Source: Paenibacillus sp. Root52 (GTDB taxonomy: Bacteria; Bacillota; Bacilli; Paenibacillales; Paenibacillaceae). Taken from it: 64,000 bases of DNA. The position numbers and the translations under genes were made by a program. The stretch spans positions 248,001 through 312,000 of the forward strand of contig NZ_LMFO01000029.1 in NCBI RefSeq assembly GCF_001426865.1, written 5' to 3'. Shown one piece after another: positions 1-8,453 of the stretch (the stretch's first letter is position 1; every line of letters starts with the position of its first letter). Below the pieces are notes generated by a model that saw only the letters and a program-made list of their open reading frames with translations, searched no databases and was not told the origin of the DNA.

Positions 1-1
1 T

Positions 2-583
2 AGTTGGTGGCAGGAACAACGCATGCAGGATGAACATCTTACTGAAGCGATGCGATCACAAGGCTTTCAGCAAGGGTTTGAAGAAGGCAAAGTACAGGCT
101 GAACTGGATCTCCAAGTGCAGATCGAAGAGATGATGAGAGAAGCTCGTGAAGTTCTTGAAGAGGCTTATGTTGCTAAAGATCAGATTATTCAAGAAGCAG
201 AACCATTTTTGGTTGATCTAGCTTGCGGTATTGCTGAGAAGGTAATTGATATGCAACTTACTGTGGAGCCAGAACAAATGCTTGAATTAATTCGTCAAAA
301 TCTGTCGCGTAAACGGGAACAAGGAATGATCACGTTATGTGTAGCACCAGATCAGTTTTCTTTTGTGCAAGCAGCACGGGAAGAGCTATCGCTCGCAATT
401 GACTCGCAAGCTGAACTGCAGATCTTGCCTGATGCAACCGTCAAAGATAAGGGATGTGTCATCCGTTCTTCCTTCGGTAGTGTGGATGCCCGTATTGATA
501 CACAACTGACTGAGATTAAAAAGGAACTGATCCGTTTAGCACTTGAGGATGAGGGGCGAAAAAATCAACATGAAGGTTCTTAG
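2..583 (+). CDS. fliH: Flagellar assembly protein FliH, 5' end outside the window
   Basis: FliH is the negative regulator and stator-like partner of the export ATPase FliI at the cytoplasmic face of the flagellar secretion apparatus. The frame is open to the left window edge, so the 193 codons seen are the C-terminal part of a protein usually near 250 residues. An internal ATG at 23 is probably not the start. The visible part opens with a Gly/Glu-rich repeat (GFQQGFEEGK), typical of FliH GxxxG segments, followed by a long charged helix and a C-terminal domain like V-type ATPase subunit E. The stop overlaps the start of fliI. Identity rests on this pattern and on fliI and fliJ following directly. 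Confidence 0.9.
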   Translation, partial: SWWQEQRMQDEHLTEAMRSQGFQQGFEEGKVQAELDLQVQIEEMMREAREVLEEAYVAKDQIIQEAEPFLVDLACGIAEKVIDMQLTVEPEQMLELIRQNLSRKREQGMITLCVAPDQFSFVQAAREELSLAIDSQAELQILPDATVKDKGCVIRSSFGSVDARIDTQLTEIKKELIRLALEDEGRKNQHEGS

Positions 584-1889
584 TTCACAGCGTTATATGG
601 AACATTTAAAAGGTTTTGACCCTGTCCGGGTTAACGGAAAAGTGACTCAGGTTATCGGATTAATGGTTGAATCTGAGGGGCCAGATGCAAGCATCGGTGA
701 TGTTTGTTACATCTACCCTGGAAAATCAGCTAAGCCGCTTCAGGCAGAGGTTGTTGGCTTCAGAGATAACAAAGTACTGTTAATGCCTTTAGGAGAATTG
801 CAGTCGATTGGGCCAGGTTGTGATGTTGTAGGAACAGGCAAACCGCTTGGCGTACAAGTGGGTTCTGAGCTGCTTGGCAAAGTGCTTGATGGCTTGGGAC
901 AGCCGCTCGATGGTTCACTTCTACCGTCAAGAATGCCTACGTATTCCACCTCGAATACACCCGTCAATCCGATGGATCGACCGAGAGTACTGGAGACAAT
1001 GGGAGTAGTCGTTCGTGCCATTGATGGACTGCTAACCGTTGGTAAAGGTCAGCGGGTCGGGATTTTTGCAGGATCTGGTGTCGGTAAGAGTACATTAATG
1101 GGTATGATTGCTCGGAATACAGCTGCTGACGTGAATGTAATTGCGCTTGTAGGTGAACGGGGACGTGAGGTTCGAGACTTTATCGAACGGGATCTAGGGC
1201 CAGAAGGATTAGAACGATCTGTCGTGATTGTAGCGACTTCCGATCAACCTGCCCTAATTCGGATTAAGGGAGCGGTCATTGCGACGACGATAGCAGAGTA
1301 TTTCAGAGATAGAGGTATGAATGTCATGCTGATGATGGACTCTGTGACACGCTATGCAATGGCACAAAGGGAAGTGGGACTCGCTGTTGGTGAACCTCCT
1401 GCAATGAGAGGGTATACACCTTCTGTATTTGCTAGTCTTCCTAAATTGCTAGAGAGAGCAGGAACTGGTCCAACAGGTTCAATTACCGCCTTCTACACGG
1501 TTCTTGTTGACGGTGATGATATGAATGAACCGATTGCGGATGCAGTAAGGGGTATTCTGGATGGTCACATCGTTCTGAATCGTGCCATTGCGAACAAAGG
1601 CCACTTCCCAGCAATAGATGTACTTGCGAGCATCAGCCGTGTTATGAAGGATATTGCACCTCAAGAGCAGATCGAAGCGACAAATAATATGAAGCGATTA
1701 ATGGCTGTTTATAAAGAATCCGAAGACTTGATTAACATTGGAGCATATCAGAGAGGTTCCAATGCTGCGATCGACGAGTCGATGGATCAGATTGATAACA
1801 TTTGGAATTTTACCAAACAAAAAGTAGATGAAAAAGTGACACTGAGTGAAGTACAGGAACGTTTGATTCTTGAGTTTGCAAGGAGATGA
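570..1889 (+). CDS. fliI: Flagellum-specific export ATPase FliI
   Basis: FliI is the hexameric ATPase that energises loading of flagellar export substrates, related to the F1 beta subunit. From the ATG at 570 it is 439 residues, the normal family length. The longer open frame from 543 was rejected because the ATG at 570 sits behind a GAGGGG site and matches the known N-terminal length. Walker A (GSGVGKS) lies near residues 167-173 and a Walker B segment (VMLMMDSVTR) near 251-260. The conserved GERGREVRDFIE block lies between them. It overlaps fliH by 14 bases. Confidence 0.97.
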   Translation: MKVLSSQRYMEHLKGFDPVRVNGKVTQVIGLMVESEGPDASIGDVCYIYPGKSAKPLQAEVVGFRDNKVLLMPLGELQSIGPGCDVVGTGKPLGVQVGSELLGKVLDGLGQPLDGSLLPSRMPTYSTSNTPVNPMDRPRVLETMGVVVRAIDGLLTVGKGQRVGIFAGSGVGKSTLMGMIARNTAADVNVIALVGERGREVRDFIERDLGPEGLERSVVIVATSDQPALIRIKGAVIATTIAEYFRDRGMNVMLMMDSVTRYAMAQREVGLAVGEPPAMRGYTPSVFASLPKLLERAGTGPTGSITAFYTVLVDGDDMNEPIADAVRGILDGHIVLNRAIANKGHFPAIDVLASISRVMKDIAPQEQIEATNNMKRLMAVYKESEDLINIGAYQRGSNAAIDESMDQIDNIWNFTKQKVDEKVTLSEVQERLILEFARR

Positions 1890-1900
1890 ATGAGTAAGCG

Positions 1901-2353
1901 ATGAAATTTCGATATCATTTCCAGAAGGTTTGTGACTTGAAGAGCAATGAGAAAACACAAGCGGAGTGGATGTTATCCACAGCCATCGGTAAACTTCAGA
2001 CGGAAGAAGAGCACCTTTTACAACTTTTGAATGATAAAAATGAGCTGATCCAAGTGATCCAAACGGCAACGGAAAGCACAGCTTCTGTATCTTCCCTACA
2101 AGAAATGCAACGATATGTTCATCACCTAGATGAATGTATTAGTAGAAAGAATACGGATGTTAAGCATGCTCAGGTCAATGTAGAACGGAATAAAACGTTT
2201 CTGAATGGCAAAATGGTTGACGAAAAAGTATGGCTTGAAGCGAGAGACAAGGCCAAGATCAAATTTCAGCAGGAGATGCTCCTCCGTGAACAGAACGATC
2301 TGGACGAGATGGCTACTGTACGCTTCGCTGCAAAAGCCGGACGGGCAATGTAA
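1901..2353 (+). CDS. fliJ: Flagellar export chaperone FliJ
   Basis: FliJ is a small coiled-coil protein that sits in the central pore of the FliI hexamer and couples it to FlhA, like the gamma subunit of F1. The 150-residue product is almost entirely helical and charged with no membrane segment, and begins MKFRYHFQKV as is typical for Gram-positive FliJ. Sequence conservation in this family is weak, so position directly after fliI is an important part of the call. The spacing from fliI is 11 bases. Confidence 0.9.
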   Translation: MKFRYHFQKVCDLKSNEKTQAEWMLSTAIGKLQTEEEHLLQLLNDKNELIQVIQTATESTASVSSLQEMQRYVHHLDECISRKNTDVKHAQVNVERNKTFLNGKMVDEKVWLEARDKAKIKFQQEMLLREQNDLDEMATVRFAAKAGRAM

Positions 2354-2398
2354 TAGAAGTCTGGAAGCGAGGTTGCCCTCGTGAGGGAGGAATAAACG

Positions 2399-3337
2399 AT
2401 GGCTGTAAAAGACACAGAGGACATGGAAAAAGAGTCGAGCGGTGGTTGGGAGAAGTTTCTGATGATCTCCATTCCAATTGTATTCACCGTTGTACTGCTT
2501 GGGGTACTACTCACCCTATTTAATGTAGACATTCGCAATAACTTGCTTGATTTTGCCAATAAAATTCCAGTCGTCAAGGACTGGGTACCTGAGCCCGTGT
2601 TAGATCCAGAGAAAGAAAAGCTTGAGAAGAGCGAGAAGCAAGTGGAAAGTGCTGAAGCGACAATCGAAAAGCTTAAATCTCAAGTTGCTGCGAAGGAAAC
2701 GGAGCTTCAAGCAGCTAAGGATGCTACGGCTACAGAAACACAGAAAGCTAGCAATTTGCAAAAGAAATTGGACGAAGCTGAGCAAGCTGCAGAAACGGCA
2801 GTACAGACCACTCCTGAGACAGAGTCTGATTACCAAAAACAAATCAAAGATTTGGCTAAAATGTACGCAGACATGAGTCCAAGTAAAGCAGCACCGATTT
2901 TGCAAAACATGACGAATGAAGAAATGGTACTTCTGCTGAGCGCAATGCAATCTACATCTCGGACTAGAGTGCTTGAGAAGATGGATCCCAAAACGGCTGC
3001 AGATGTGACCATGATGATGAAGGATGCCAAACCATCTGGTGATTTGGCCATTGATGCACTGCAATCTAGATTGAATAAAGAAGCAACAACAACGGCAGCG
3101 GCTACAACTACCTCAAAGAATCTAGATAAAAACCAACTGAGTCAAACGTTTGCAAGTATGTCAGCTTCAAGTGGTGCAAAACTACTGCTCGAAACATACA
3201 AACTCAGTCCGGATAAAACGTTAACCATTTTGAATTCAGTGGATGATGCCACTCGTTCGCAATTGCTTGAAAATATGTCCACCGAGAATTCAGTGGAAAC
3301 GGCCAAAATTTTAAACAGACTGATGGGAAATAAGTAG
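2399..3337 (+). CDS. ylxF: YlxF-like flagellar-operon membrane protein with MgtE N-like domain
   Basis: The product is 312 residues with a single membrane segment near residues 23-43, a long Glu/Lys/Ala-rich coiled coil near 70-140, and a helical superhelix resembling the MgtE intracellular N domain (repeats such as MSPSKAAPILQNM and MDPKTAADVTMMM). This matches B. subtilis YlxF, encoded at the same position between fliJ and fliK and sometimes labelled a FliG- or MgtE-N-like protein. A role in export or motor assembly is inferred only from position. The start ATG has a strong GAGGGAGGAA site. A second MgtE-N-like repeat follows a Thr/Ala-rich linker near residues 225-240. Confidence 0.85.
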   Translation: MAVKDTEDMEKESSGGWEKFLMISIPIVFTVVLLGVLLTLFNVDIRNNLLDFANKIPVVKDWVPEPVLDPEKEKLEKSEKQVESAEATIEKLKSQVAAKETELQAAKDATATETQKASNLQKKLDEAEQAAETAVQTTPETESDYQKQIKDLAKMYADMSPSKAAPILQNMTNEEMVLLLSAMQSTSRTRVLEKMDPKTAADVTMMMKDAKPSGDLAIDALQSRLNKEATTTAAATTTSKNLDKNQLSQTFASMSASSGAKLLLETYKLSPDKTLTILNSVDDATRSQLLENMSTENSVETAKILNRLMGNK

Positions 3338-3392
3338 CCGGAGCATCATCTTTTTAACATGTTTTTGAACATTTGAAAGGAGGTGAGAACAT

Positions 3393-4790
3393 ATGTCGAT
3401 CGTATATCAGATGACTACAGCATCCTCATCGAAAGCAACGGCAACGACTTCAACGACAGGAACCCAAGCAAAGGGAGCTACTGCGGCACCAGGGGGAGAA
3501 TTTATGCAAACCCTCGCAGCATCCTTGAACGGGGGAGCTACAGAAGGAAGCAATGTGGCAGGATCCGGGATGTTGGGTGTTAATCCACTTGGTATAGCTT
3601 TGGTATCTAGCGAAGAAGGAGAGCAAACCTCGTTAGCAGATATACTTAATTCTTTGTTCAGCGACTTGGAAGCTTTAGATGAGGCAATTGAGCAAGATCC
3701 ATCACTCCTTGCAGAGCTCCAGACCTTTATTCAGCAGATGTACGCACAGATCGCTGATGGTACAGAGCAAGAGATGGGAACTGCGGCGGATACGGATGCG
3801 GCTCCAGAGGCATTGAAAGTCGTACCAGCTATTAACCTGACGGAACACCCGGCAGCAGCTCGTTTTGTGTTACAGGATGCTCTTACACAAATGGCAACAA
3901 ATTTGGTTAGTCCAGATGGTACCCTTAATAAAAACACGAGTGAGTTTAAGAATCTCCTTCAGAATCTACAGAACCATTTACAGAACTCAGGCGTGGATTT
4001 AAGTGGTAGTAAGGGATGGTCAGATCTGAAATCAATTGTGGATACGCTAGTTGCCATGAAGGAACAGAATGTACAAGTTACTCAAGCGAGTACAGGACAA
4101 GCGCTGAATAAGCAAGATGCAGTGATCTCTCAACTTCTTATTGCTTCTGTAGCAGGTAAGGGTAATCATGCGACAACGGAGACAGGAACGAATGCATCAG
4201 TATCAGCGAGCGCAGATGTAGAGTTAGATCATTCGACTGTAATCACAGCTGGTGAGTTATCTATGCGTACTTCGGGTACATCTGCAGCTAAACCTGCGGA
4301 GCCTGTTATGCAAGCATCACAGTTTGCTAAAGAAATGACACAATTCGTTGTGAACAAGTTGGATATTGTTCAGAAGAATGGATTCTCTGAAGCGACGATT
4401 TCACTTCGTCCGGAGCATTTAGGTAAGTTGGATGTTCAGATCACGTTACAGAACGGACAATTGGTTGCTCGTTTTATGACGGAGCATACCATGGCGAAAG
4501 ATATGCTTGAACAGCAGATGATGCAGCTGCGTAGTTCACTTCAAGCCCAAGGTATTCAAGTAGAACGGCTTGAAGTAACACAGAACAGCTCACTGGGATC
4601 TCAAATGTATCAGGATGGTGGACGTCAGCCGGGAAGTAACTCCCAGCAGCAACGTCGTTCGCGTGAGCGTGAAGAGCAATCCGATGATGCTGTAACGGCA
4701 GCAGGGATCCAGGAAGAATTGCGTAACTGGCGCAGCGAGCAAGTAGAGGGTCAGGAGCTTAAACGGGATTCGTTTACAGCAGAAGCTTAA
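3393..4790 (+). CDS. fliK: Flagellar hook-length control protein FliK
   Basis: FliK is the secreted ruler that measures hook length and switches export specificity through FlhB. The 465-residue product has a low-complexity Ser/Thr/Ala/Gln-rich N-terminal ruler region and a conserved C-terminal hook domain near residues 325-400 (SLRPEHLGKLDVQI, then a MAKDMLEQQMMQLR helix). The tail is Gln/Arg/Glu-rich and disordered. The start is well set by AAAGGAGGTGA at 3376-3386. It is followed by flgD with 18 bases between them, as in Bacillus. Confidence 0.93.
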   Translation: MSIVYQMTTASSSKATATTSTTGTQAKGATAAPGGEFMQTLAASLNGGATEGSNVAGSGMLGVNPLGIALVSSEEGEQTSLADILNSLFSDLEALDEAIEQDPSLLAELQTFIQQMYAQIADGTEQEMGTAADTDAAPEALKVVPAINLTEHPAAARFVLQDALTQMATNLVSPDGTLNKNTSEFKNLLQNLQNHLQNSGVDLSGSKGWSDLKSIVDTLVAMKEQNVQVTQASTGQALNKQDAVISQLLIASVAGKGNHATTETGTNASVSASADVELDHSTVITAGELSMRTSGTSAAKPAEPVMQASQFAKEMTQFVVNKLDIVQKNGFSEATISLRPEHLGKLDVQITLQNGQLVARFMTEHTMAKDMLEQQMMQLRSSLQAQGIQVERLEVTQNSSLGSQMYQDGGRQPGSNSQQQRRSREREEQSDDAVTAAGIQEELRNWRSEQVEGQELKRDSFTAEA

Positions 4791-4808
4791 TAGAAATGAG
4801 GTGAATAT

Positions 4809-5384
4809 ATGGCTAATGAAATCGTTTCAACCAACAATACCTGGCCTAACTACTCGGCAGCGAATAAAGCAACGACAAGTGCTGCAACAAAGGAGTTAGG
4901 GAAGGATCAGTTTCTCAAAATTTTGATAACTCAGCTTCAGAACCAAGATCCGATGCAGCCAATGGAGGATAAAGAGTTTATCGCTCAGATGGCACAGTTC
5001 AGTTCGGTTGAACAATTGGTTAACATTTCATCACAACTCAAGACTTTGAACCAATCCCTAGGTGCTGTGTCTGGCATGATTGGTCGAGAGATCAGTTGGC
5101 TTTCTTCTAATAAAGCAGATAACGGAACGCTTCGTCAGGGCATTGTAGATTCCATCGTTGTTCGAGATGGTGTACAGTACGCTAAAGTGGGCAATGACGA
5201 AATCAAGCTGGATGAGATTATTCAGGTAACCAATCCGAAGGAACCAGAATCAAGTGATCTGAACCAGCCGGAGCAAAGTGAACCTCAGGTTCAAAACAAT
5301 ACGGATATCGTGACAGACACGAATGAAAGCCCAGTTAATCCAGAAGCAACCGAGCGGGCGGATGACAGCGAGAACTTGTTATGA
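4809..5384 (+). CDS. flgD: Flagellar hook-capping protein FlgD
   Basis: FlgD caps the growing hook and is needed for FlgE polymerisation. The 191-residue protein carries the conserved N-terminal signature LGKDQFLKILITQLQNQDP near residues 31-49 and a FlgD core with QFSSVEQLVN. The C-terminal third is a low-complexity acidic Asn/Gln/Pro/Glu tail and it lacks the larger Ig-like/Tudor region of enterobacterial FlgD, which is normal in Bacilli. The stop overlaps the next gene by ATGA. Confidence 0.95.
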   Translation: MANEIVSTNNTWPNYSAANKATTSAATKELGKDQFLKILITQLQNQDPMQPMEDKEFIAQMAQFSSVEQLVNISSQLKTLNQSLGAVSGMIGREISWLSSNKADNGTLRQGIVDSIVVRDGVQYAKVGNDEIKLDEIIQVTNPKEPESSDLNQPEQSEPQVQNNTDIVTDTNESPVNPEATERADDSENLL

Positions 5385-5764
5385 GTGATCGCATAACGGT
5401 TGGGCAGTTATACACAGGGATAAATACACCGAATTTGCTGAGTCGATCTAAGCAAGGGGATTTATCCACAACGCCAGAGCGCCCCTTTGCCCAGGTGTTG
5501 GAAGATAATCTTCTGAAATTAAGTAATCACGCTGCAAAGAGATTGGAACAACGCGGCATCGAGCTGAAAAGTGAGCAAATGCAGCAAATTGGTACTGCGC
5601 TAGATAAGGCTGCTGCAAAGGGAGCCAAAGAGTCTCTTATTTTGATGCAGGATCTAGCTTTTATTGTAAACGTCAAAAATCGCACCGTCGTAACTGCCAT
5701 GGATAGTGAAAGTATGAAGAACAACGTATTCACTCAAATTGATAGTGCTGTCATTATATCTTAA
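5381..5764 (+). CDS. Small flagellar-operon protein of the TIGR02530 type
   Basis: This 127-residue protein starts inside the flgD stop codon (ATGA), so it is probably translationally coupled. It begins MSDRITVGQLYTGI, has a helical core (HAAKRLEQRGIELK, then DKAAAKGAKESLIL), and ends with a segment LAFIVNVKNRTVVTAM. This fits the flagellar operon protein family TIGR02530, found between flgD and flgE in many Gram-positive bacteria. Its function is not established and position suggests a hook-assembly role. It has no signal peptide or membrane segment. Confidence 0.8.
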   Translation: MSDRITVGQLYTGINTPNLLSRSKQGDLSTTPERPFAQVLEDNLLKLSNHAAKRLEQRGIELKSEQMQQIGTALDKAAAKGAKESLILMQDLAFIVNVKNRTVVTAMDSESMKNNVFTQIDSAVIIS

Positions 5765-5789
5765 CCGGCTGGCCCTTCTCGGGAGCCGG
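5765..5789 (+). other. Intergenic hairpin between TIGR02530 gene and flgE
   Basis: CCGGCT (5765-5770) pairs with AGCCGG (5784-5789), with an inner CCC/GGG. It begins directly after the upstream stop codon and is not followed by a T run, so it is not a typical intrinsic terminator. It may act as a transcript stabiliser or processing element before the highly expressed hook gene. Confidence 0.5.
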
Positions 5790-5846
5790 AATGCCGCTGA
5801 CCGATTGATGCGGTAAACCAATTTATGGCTGGGAGGCTTTTTTAAA

Positions 5847-6662
5847 ATGTTGAAATCAATGTACTCAGGCGTTTCCGGGATGCGGGGTTTTCAAACAAAG
5901 CTAGATGTTATCGGTAATAATATTGCGAACGTGAATACGGTTGGTTTTAAAGGTAGCCGCGTTATGTTCAAAGATATTATGAGCCAAACGACGGCTGGGG
6001 TAACTGCTCCAGGAGATGCGACTGGTGGGGTGAACGCGAAACAAATCGGACTTGGAGTATCGATTGGTTCAATTGATACATTGCACTTGGCAGGTAGCCC
6101 GATGACAACAAACAATCCTACAGATTTGCGGATTAACGGGGATGGATTTTTCTTGGTACGCCTCAGTGAGGATCAAGAGGTTCCTTATTTGACTCGTGCT
6201 GGTGATTTCCACATTGATGCTGCACGCAACCTGTTAACTTCTGATGGATTGTTTGTACTGGACAACGGTGGCGGTAACATTACCCTTGGAGATGATGTTG
6301 TTTCCTTCACAATTGGTCAGGATGGAACGATCAATCAGACGATGGCTGATGGCACGATTGAGGCTGGTGCACAGCTTGGTATTGGTAAGGTAGTCAATCC
6401 AGAAGGTTTGGAGAAAATTGGAGGCAACTTGTACCGTATGACGGCCAATGCGAATCCAGATGGTGCACTTGAGCCCCTGACAGCCAACAGTGCCGAAGAT
6501 GGAACTGGTGCGATCATCGCAGGTCAGCTTGAAATGTCTAACGTGGACTTGACAGGTGAATTTACAGAGATGATTGTAGCTCAACGTGGATTCCAGGCCA
6601 ACTCAAGAATCATTACCACATCGGATGAAGTGCTTCAAGAAGTTGTTAACCTGAAACGTTAA
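5847..6662 (+). CDS. flgE: Flagellar hook protein FlgE
   Basis: The product is 271 residues, close to the short 264-residue hook protein FlgE of B. subtilis (formerly called FlgG) and much shorter than enterobacterial FlgE. The N-terminal rod/hook motif (DVIGNNIANVNTVGFK) lies near residues 23-38 and the C-terminal basal-body-rod motif (EMIVAQRGFQANSRI) lies near the end. Both form the coiled-coil D0 domain. Hook assignment rather than rod FlgG is by position after fliK and flgD. The start has GGGAGG about ten bases upstream. Confidence 0.92.
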   Translation: MLKSMYSGVSGMRGFQTKLDVIGNNIANVNTVGFKGSRVMFKDIMSQTTAGVTAPGDATGGVNAKQIGLGVSIGSIDTLHLAGSPMTTNNPTDLRINGDGFFLVRLSEDQEVPYLTRAGDFHIDAARNLLTSDGLFVLDNGGGNITLGDDVVSFTIGQDGTINQTMADGTIEAGAQLGIGKVVNPEGLEKIGGNLYRMTANANPDGALEPLTANSAEDGTGAIIAGQLEMSNVDLTGEFTEMIVAQRGFQANSRIITTSDEVLQEVVNLKR

Positions 6663-6688
6663 TAACGGTTTAGCAGTTTTTTAATTGT

Positions 6689-6710
6689 GTGGGGGAGTGG
6701 GTTCCCCCAC
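6689..6710 (+). other. Perfect 8-bp hairpin between flgE and swrD
   Basis: GTGGGGGA (6689-6696) pairs perfectly with TCCCCCAC (6703-6710) around a six-base loop. It is not followed by a T run. Together with the hairpin before flgE it brackets the hook gene. A segmental mRNA stability role is inferred only. Confidence 0.6.
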
Positions 6711-6730
6711 GCCGAATAAGGGGGCTTAGC

Positions 6731-6952
6731 ATGATTTCGGTGACGCGGTTAAATGGTTCTCCCATGTGGTTGAATGCGCTGATGGTGGAGATCGTTGAAG
6801 AGACGCCAGATACGTATATAACTCTTGTCACAGGAAAGAGACTCATTGTGCTGGAAAAGGCGGATGAAGTCATTTCCAAAATTAAAGAATACAACCGTGA
6901 AATTGGGGTTCAGGCGGCCACCATCAAAGTGCAACAAACGGAGGAATCCTGA
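6731..6952 (+). CDS. swrD: FlbD family protein SwrD (YlzI)
   Basis: This is a 73-residue protein of the FlbD family, named SwrD in B. subtilis, where it increases flagellar motor power to support swarming. It starts MISVTRLNGSPMWLNA and contains TYITLVTGKRLIVLEKAD, typical of the family. The longer open frame from 6689 was rejected because the ATG at 6731 has a GGGGG site and matches the family start. It ends by overlapping fliL (TGATG). Confidence 0.92.
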   Translation: MISVTRLNGSPMWLNALMVEIVEETPDTYITLVTGKRLIVLEKADEVISKIKEYNREIGVQAATIKVQQTEES

Positions 6953-7413
6953 TGAAAAAGATGATGCCCTGGATTGCAATGAGCCTGCTTGCTATAACAC
7001 TCATTGCGGTGGTTGTGTTTGTATTTATGCAAACTCAGAACGGGAACAACGCTGATGCACATAAGTCTGCTGCTGTAGTAGAAAAGAAGAAGACTGCAGA
7101 TGAGATTGTCGAAGTAACATCAGAAATTACAGACATAAAAACGAATCTAGCAGATACAAACCACATTTTACAAGCGAAGTTATCCTTTGAGCTAGCAGAT
7201 GCTAAATCAAAGGAAGAATTTGAGAAGATCAAAGAAATCACTGTAAAACCGATTATTATTCAGACCCTAGCAGATACACAACCAGAAGAATTAAAAACAG
7301 CTAAAGGCCGTTCTGATTTTAACACCAAGCTTACAGAATTAATCAATAATGCCTTACCAGAACCGAAATTGAGCAGTACTAGCTTCACTGATTTCTTAAT
7401 GGTACCTATGTAA
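6952..7413 (+). CDS. fliL: Flagellar basal body-associated protein FliL
   Basis: FliL is a single-span membrane protein that surrounds the stator units and supports motor torque. The 153-residue product has an N-terminal membrane helix near residues 5-25, a charged linker and a periplasm-facing domain with the typical pattern of alternating strands and a final helix (RSDFNTKLTELINNAL). It overlaps swrD by one base and precedes fliM, the usual order. Confidence 0.92.
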   Translation: MKKMMPWIAMSLLAITLIAVVVFVFMQTQNGNNADAHKSAAVVEKKKTADEIVEVTSEITDIKTNLADTNHILQAKLSFELADAKSKEEFEKIKEITVKPIIIQTLADTQPEELKTAKGRSDFNTKLTELINNALPEPKLSSTSFTDFLMVPM

Positions 7414-7454
7414 TATGAACAGAACACGCTGTAAACCTGTAAGGGGGTGAGAAC

Positions 7455-8453
7455 ATGGTGGATGTATTATCACAAAATGAGATTGATGCCCTATTAGCAG
7501 CACTTTCCTCAGGTGAGATGGATGCTGAGGAATTGAAAAAGGAAGAAACTCAGAAGAAAATTAGATCTTACGATTTTAAGCGGGCAGTGCGCTTTTCAAA
7601 GGATCACATTCGAAGTTTGACCCGGATTCACGAAAACTTTGCACGCTTTCTCACCACTTATTTTTCAGCCCAACTGCGGACGTTCGTTCAGATCAATGTC
7701 GTTCAGGTTGAACAATTGCCTTATGATGAATTTATCCGTTCGATACCAAAAATGACCATATTAAACATTTTTGAGGCCGAGCCTTTGCAAGGTCGAATGG
7801 TCATGGAGGTACATCCTAACGTTGGTTATGCAATGCTGGATCGGCTGCTTGGTGGAATGGGCAGTGCACCGGCCAAAATAGCCTCAATGACTGAAATTGA
7901 GACAACCATTATGGAGCGGATTTTTAGCCGGGCGTTTGAAAGCTTGCAGGAAGCATGGAAAACGGTGCTGGATATCTCACCTAAATTGGAAGCGTTGGAG
8001 ACTAACCCACAATTCATGCAAATTGTATCACCCAACGAAACGATTGCGCTGATCTCACTGAGCACTAAAATCGGTGACACAACAGGCATGATCAATTTGT
8101 GTATCCCGCATGTCGTTCTTGAACCCATTATGTCACGTCTGTCTACGCACCAATGGTTTGTTTCCGAGAAAAAAACCAGAGCTCCAGAAGAGTATGAAGC
8201 TCTTAGGGAACGTGTCAATAAGGCTAAATTGCCAGTGGTTGCCGAACTCGGAGAGTCCAAAATTTCCATTTCAGAGTTTTTGGGTTTATCGGTTGGGGAC
8301 GTCATTACGTTAAACAAACCGGTTGATGAAGGCTTATCCATTAAAGTTGGCGACAGGCTGAAGTATATGGGCAGTCCGGGAACGATTAAAGATCGTGTGG
8401 CTATACAAATAGACGAGATTGTCACCGAAGGAGTTGAAGAATTTGACGAGTAA
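7455..8453 (+). CDS. fliM: Flagellar motor switch protein FliM
   Basis: FliM forms the middle of the C-ring and binds phosphorylated CheY. At 332 residues it is full length. It carries the N-terminal CheY-binding peptide (LSQNEIDALLAAL) at residues 5-17, a CheC-like middle domain (LLGGMGSAP), and a C-terminal SpoA-like domain that ends near IDEIVTEGVEEFD. The start ATG follows GGGGGTGAG. Its last 11 bases overlap the fliY start. Confidence 0.96.
   Translation: MVDVLSQNEIDALLAALSSGEMDAEELKKEETQKKIRSYDFKRAVRFSKDHIRSLTRIHENFARFLTTYFSAQLRTFVQINVVQVEQLPYDEFIRSIPKMTILNIFEAEPLQGRMVMEVHPNVGYAMLDRLLGGMGSAPAKIASMTEIETTIMERIFSRAFESLQEAWKTVLDISPKLEALETNPQFMQIVSPNETIALISLSTKIGDTTGMINLCIPHVVLEPIMSRLSTHQWFVSEKKTRAPEEYEALRERVNKAKLPVVAELGESKISISEFLGLSVGDVITLNKPVDEGLSIKVGDRLKYMGSPGTIKDRVAIQIDEIVTEGVEEFDE

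Noticed and set aside
543..569. Longer fliI start at 543
   Set aside because: No ribosome site precedes it, and the added residues are not part of known FliI N termini.
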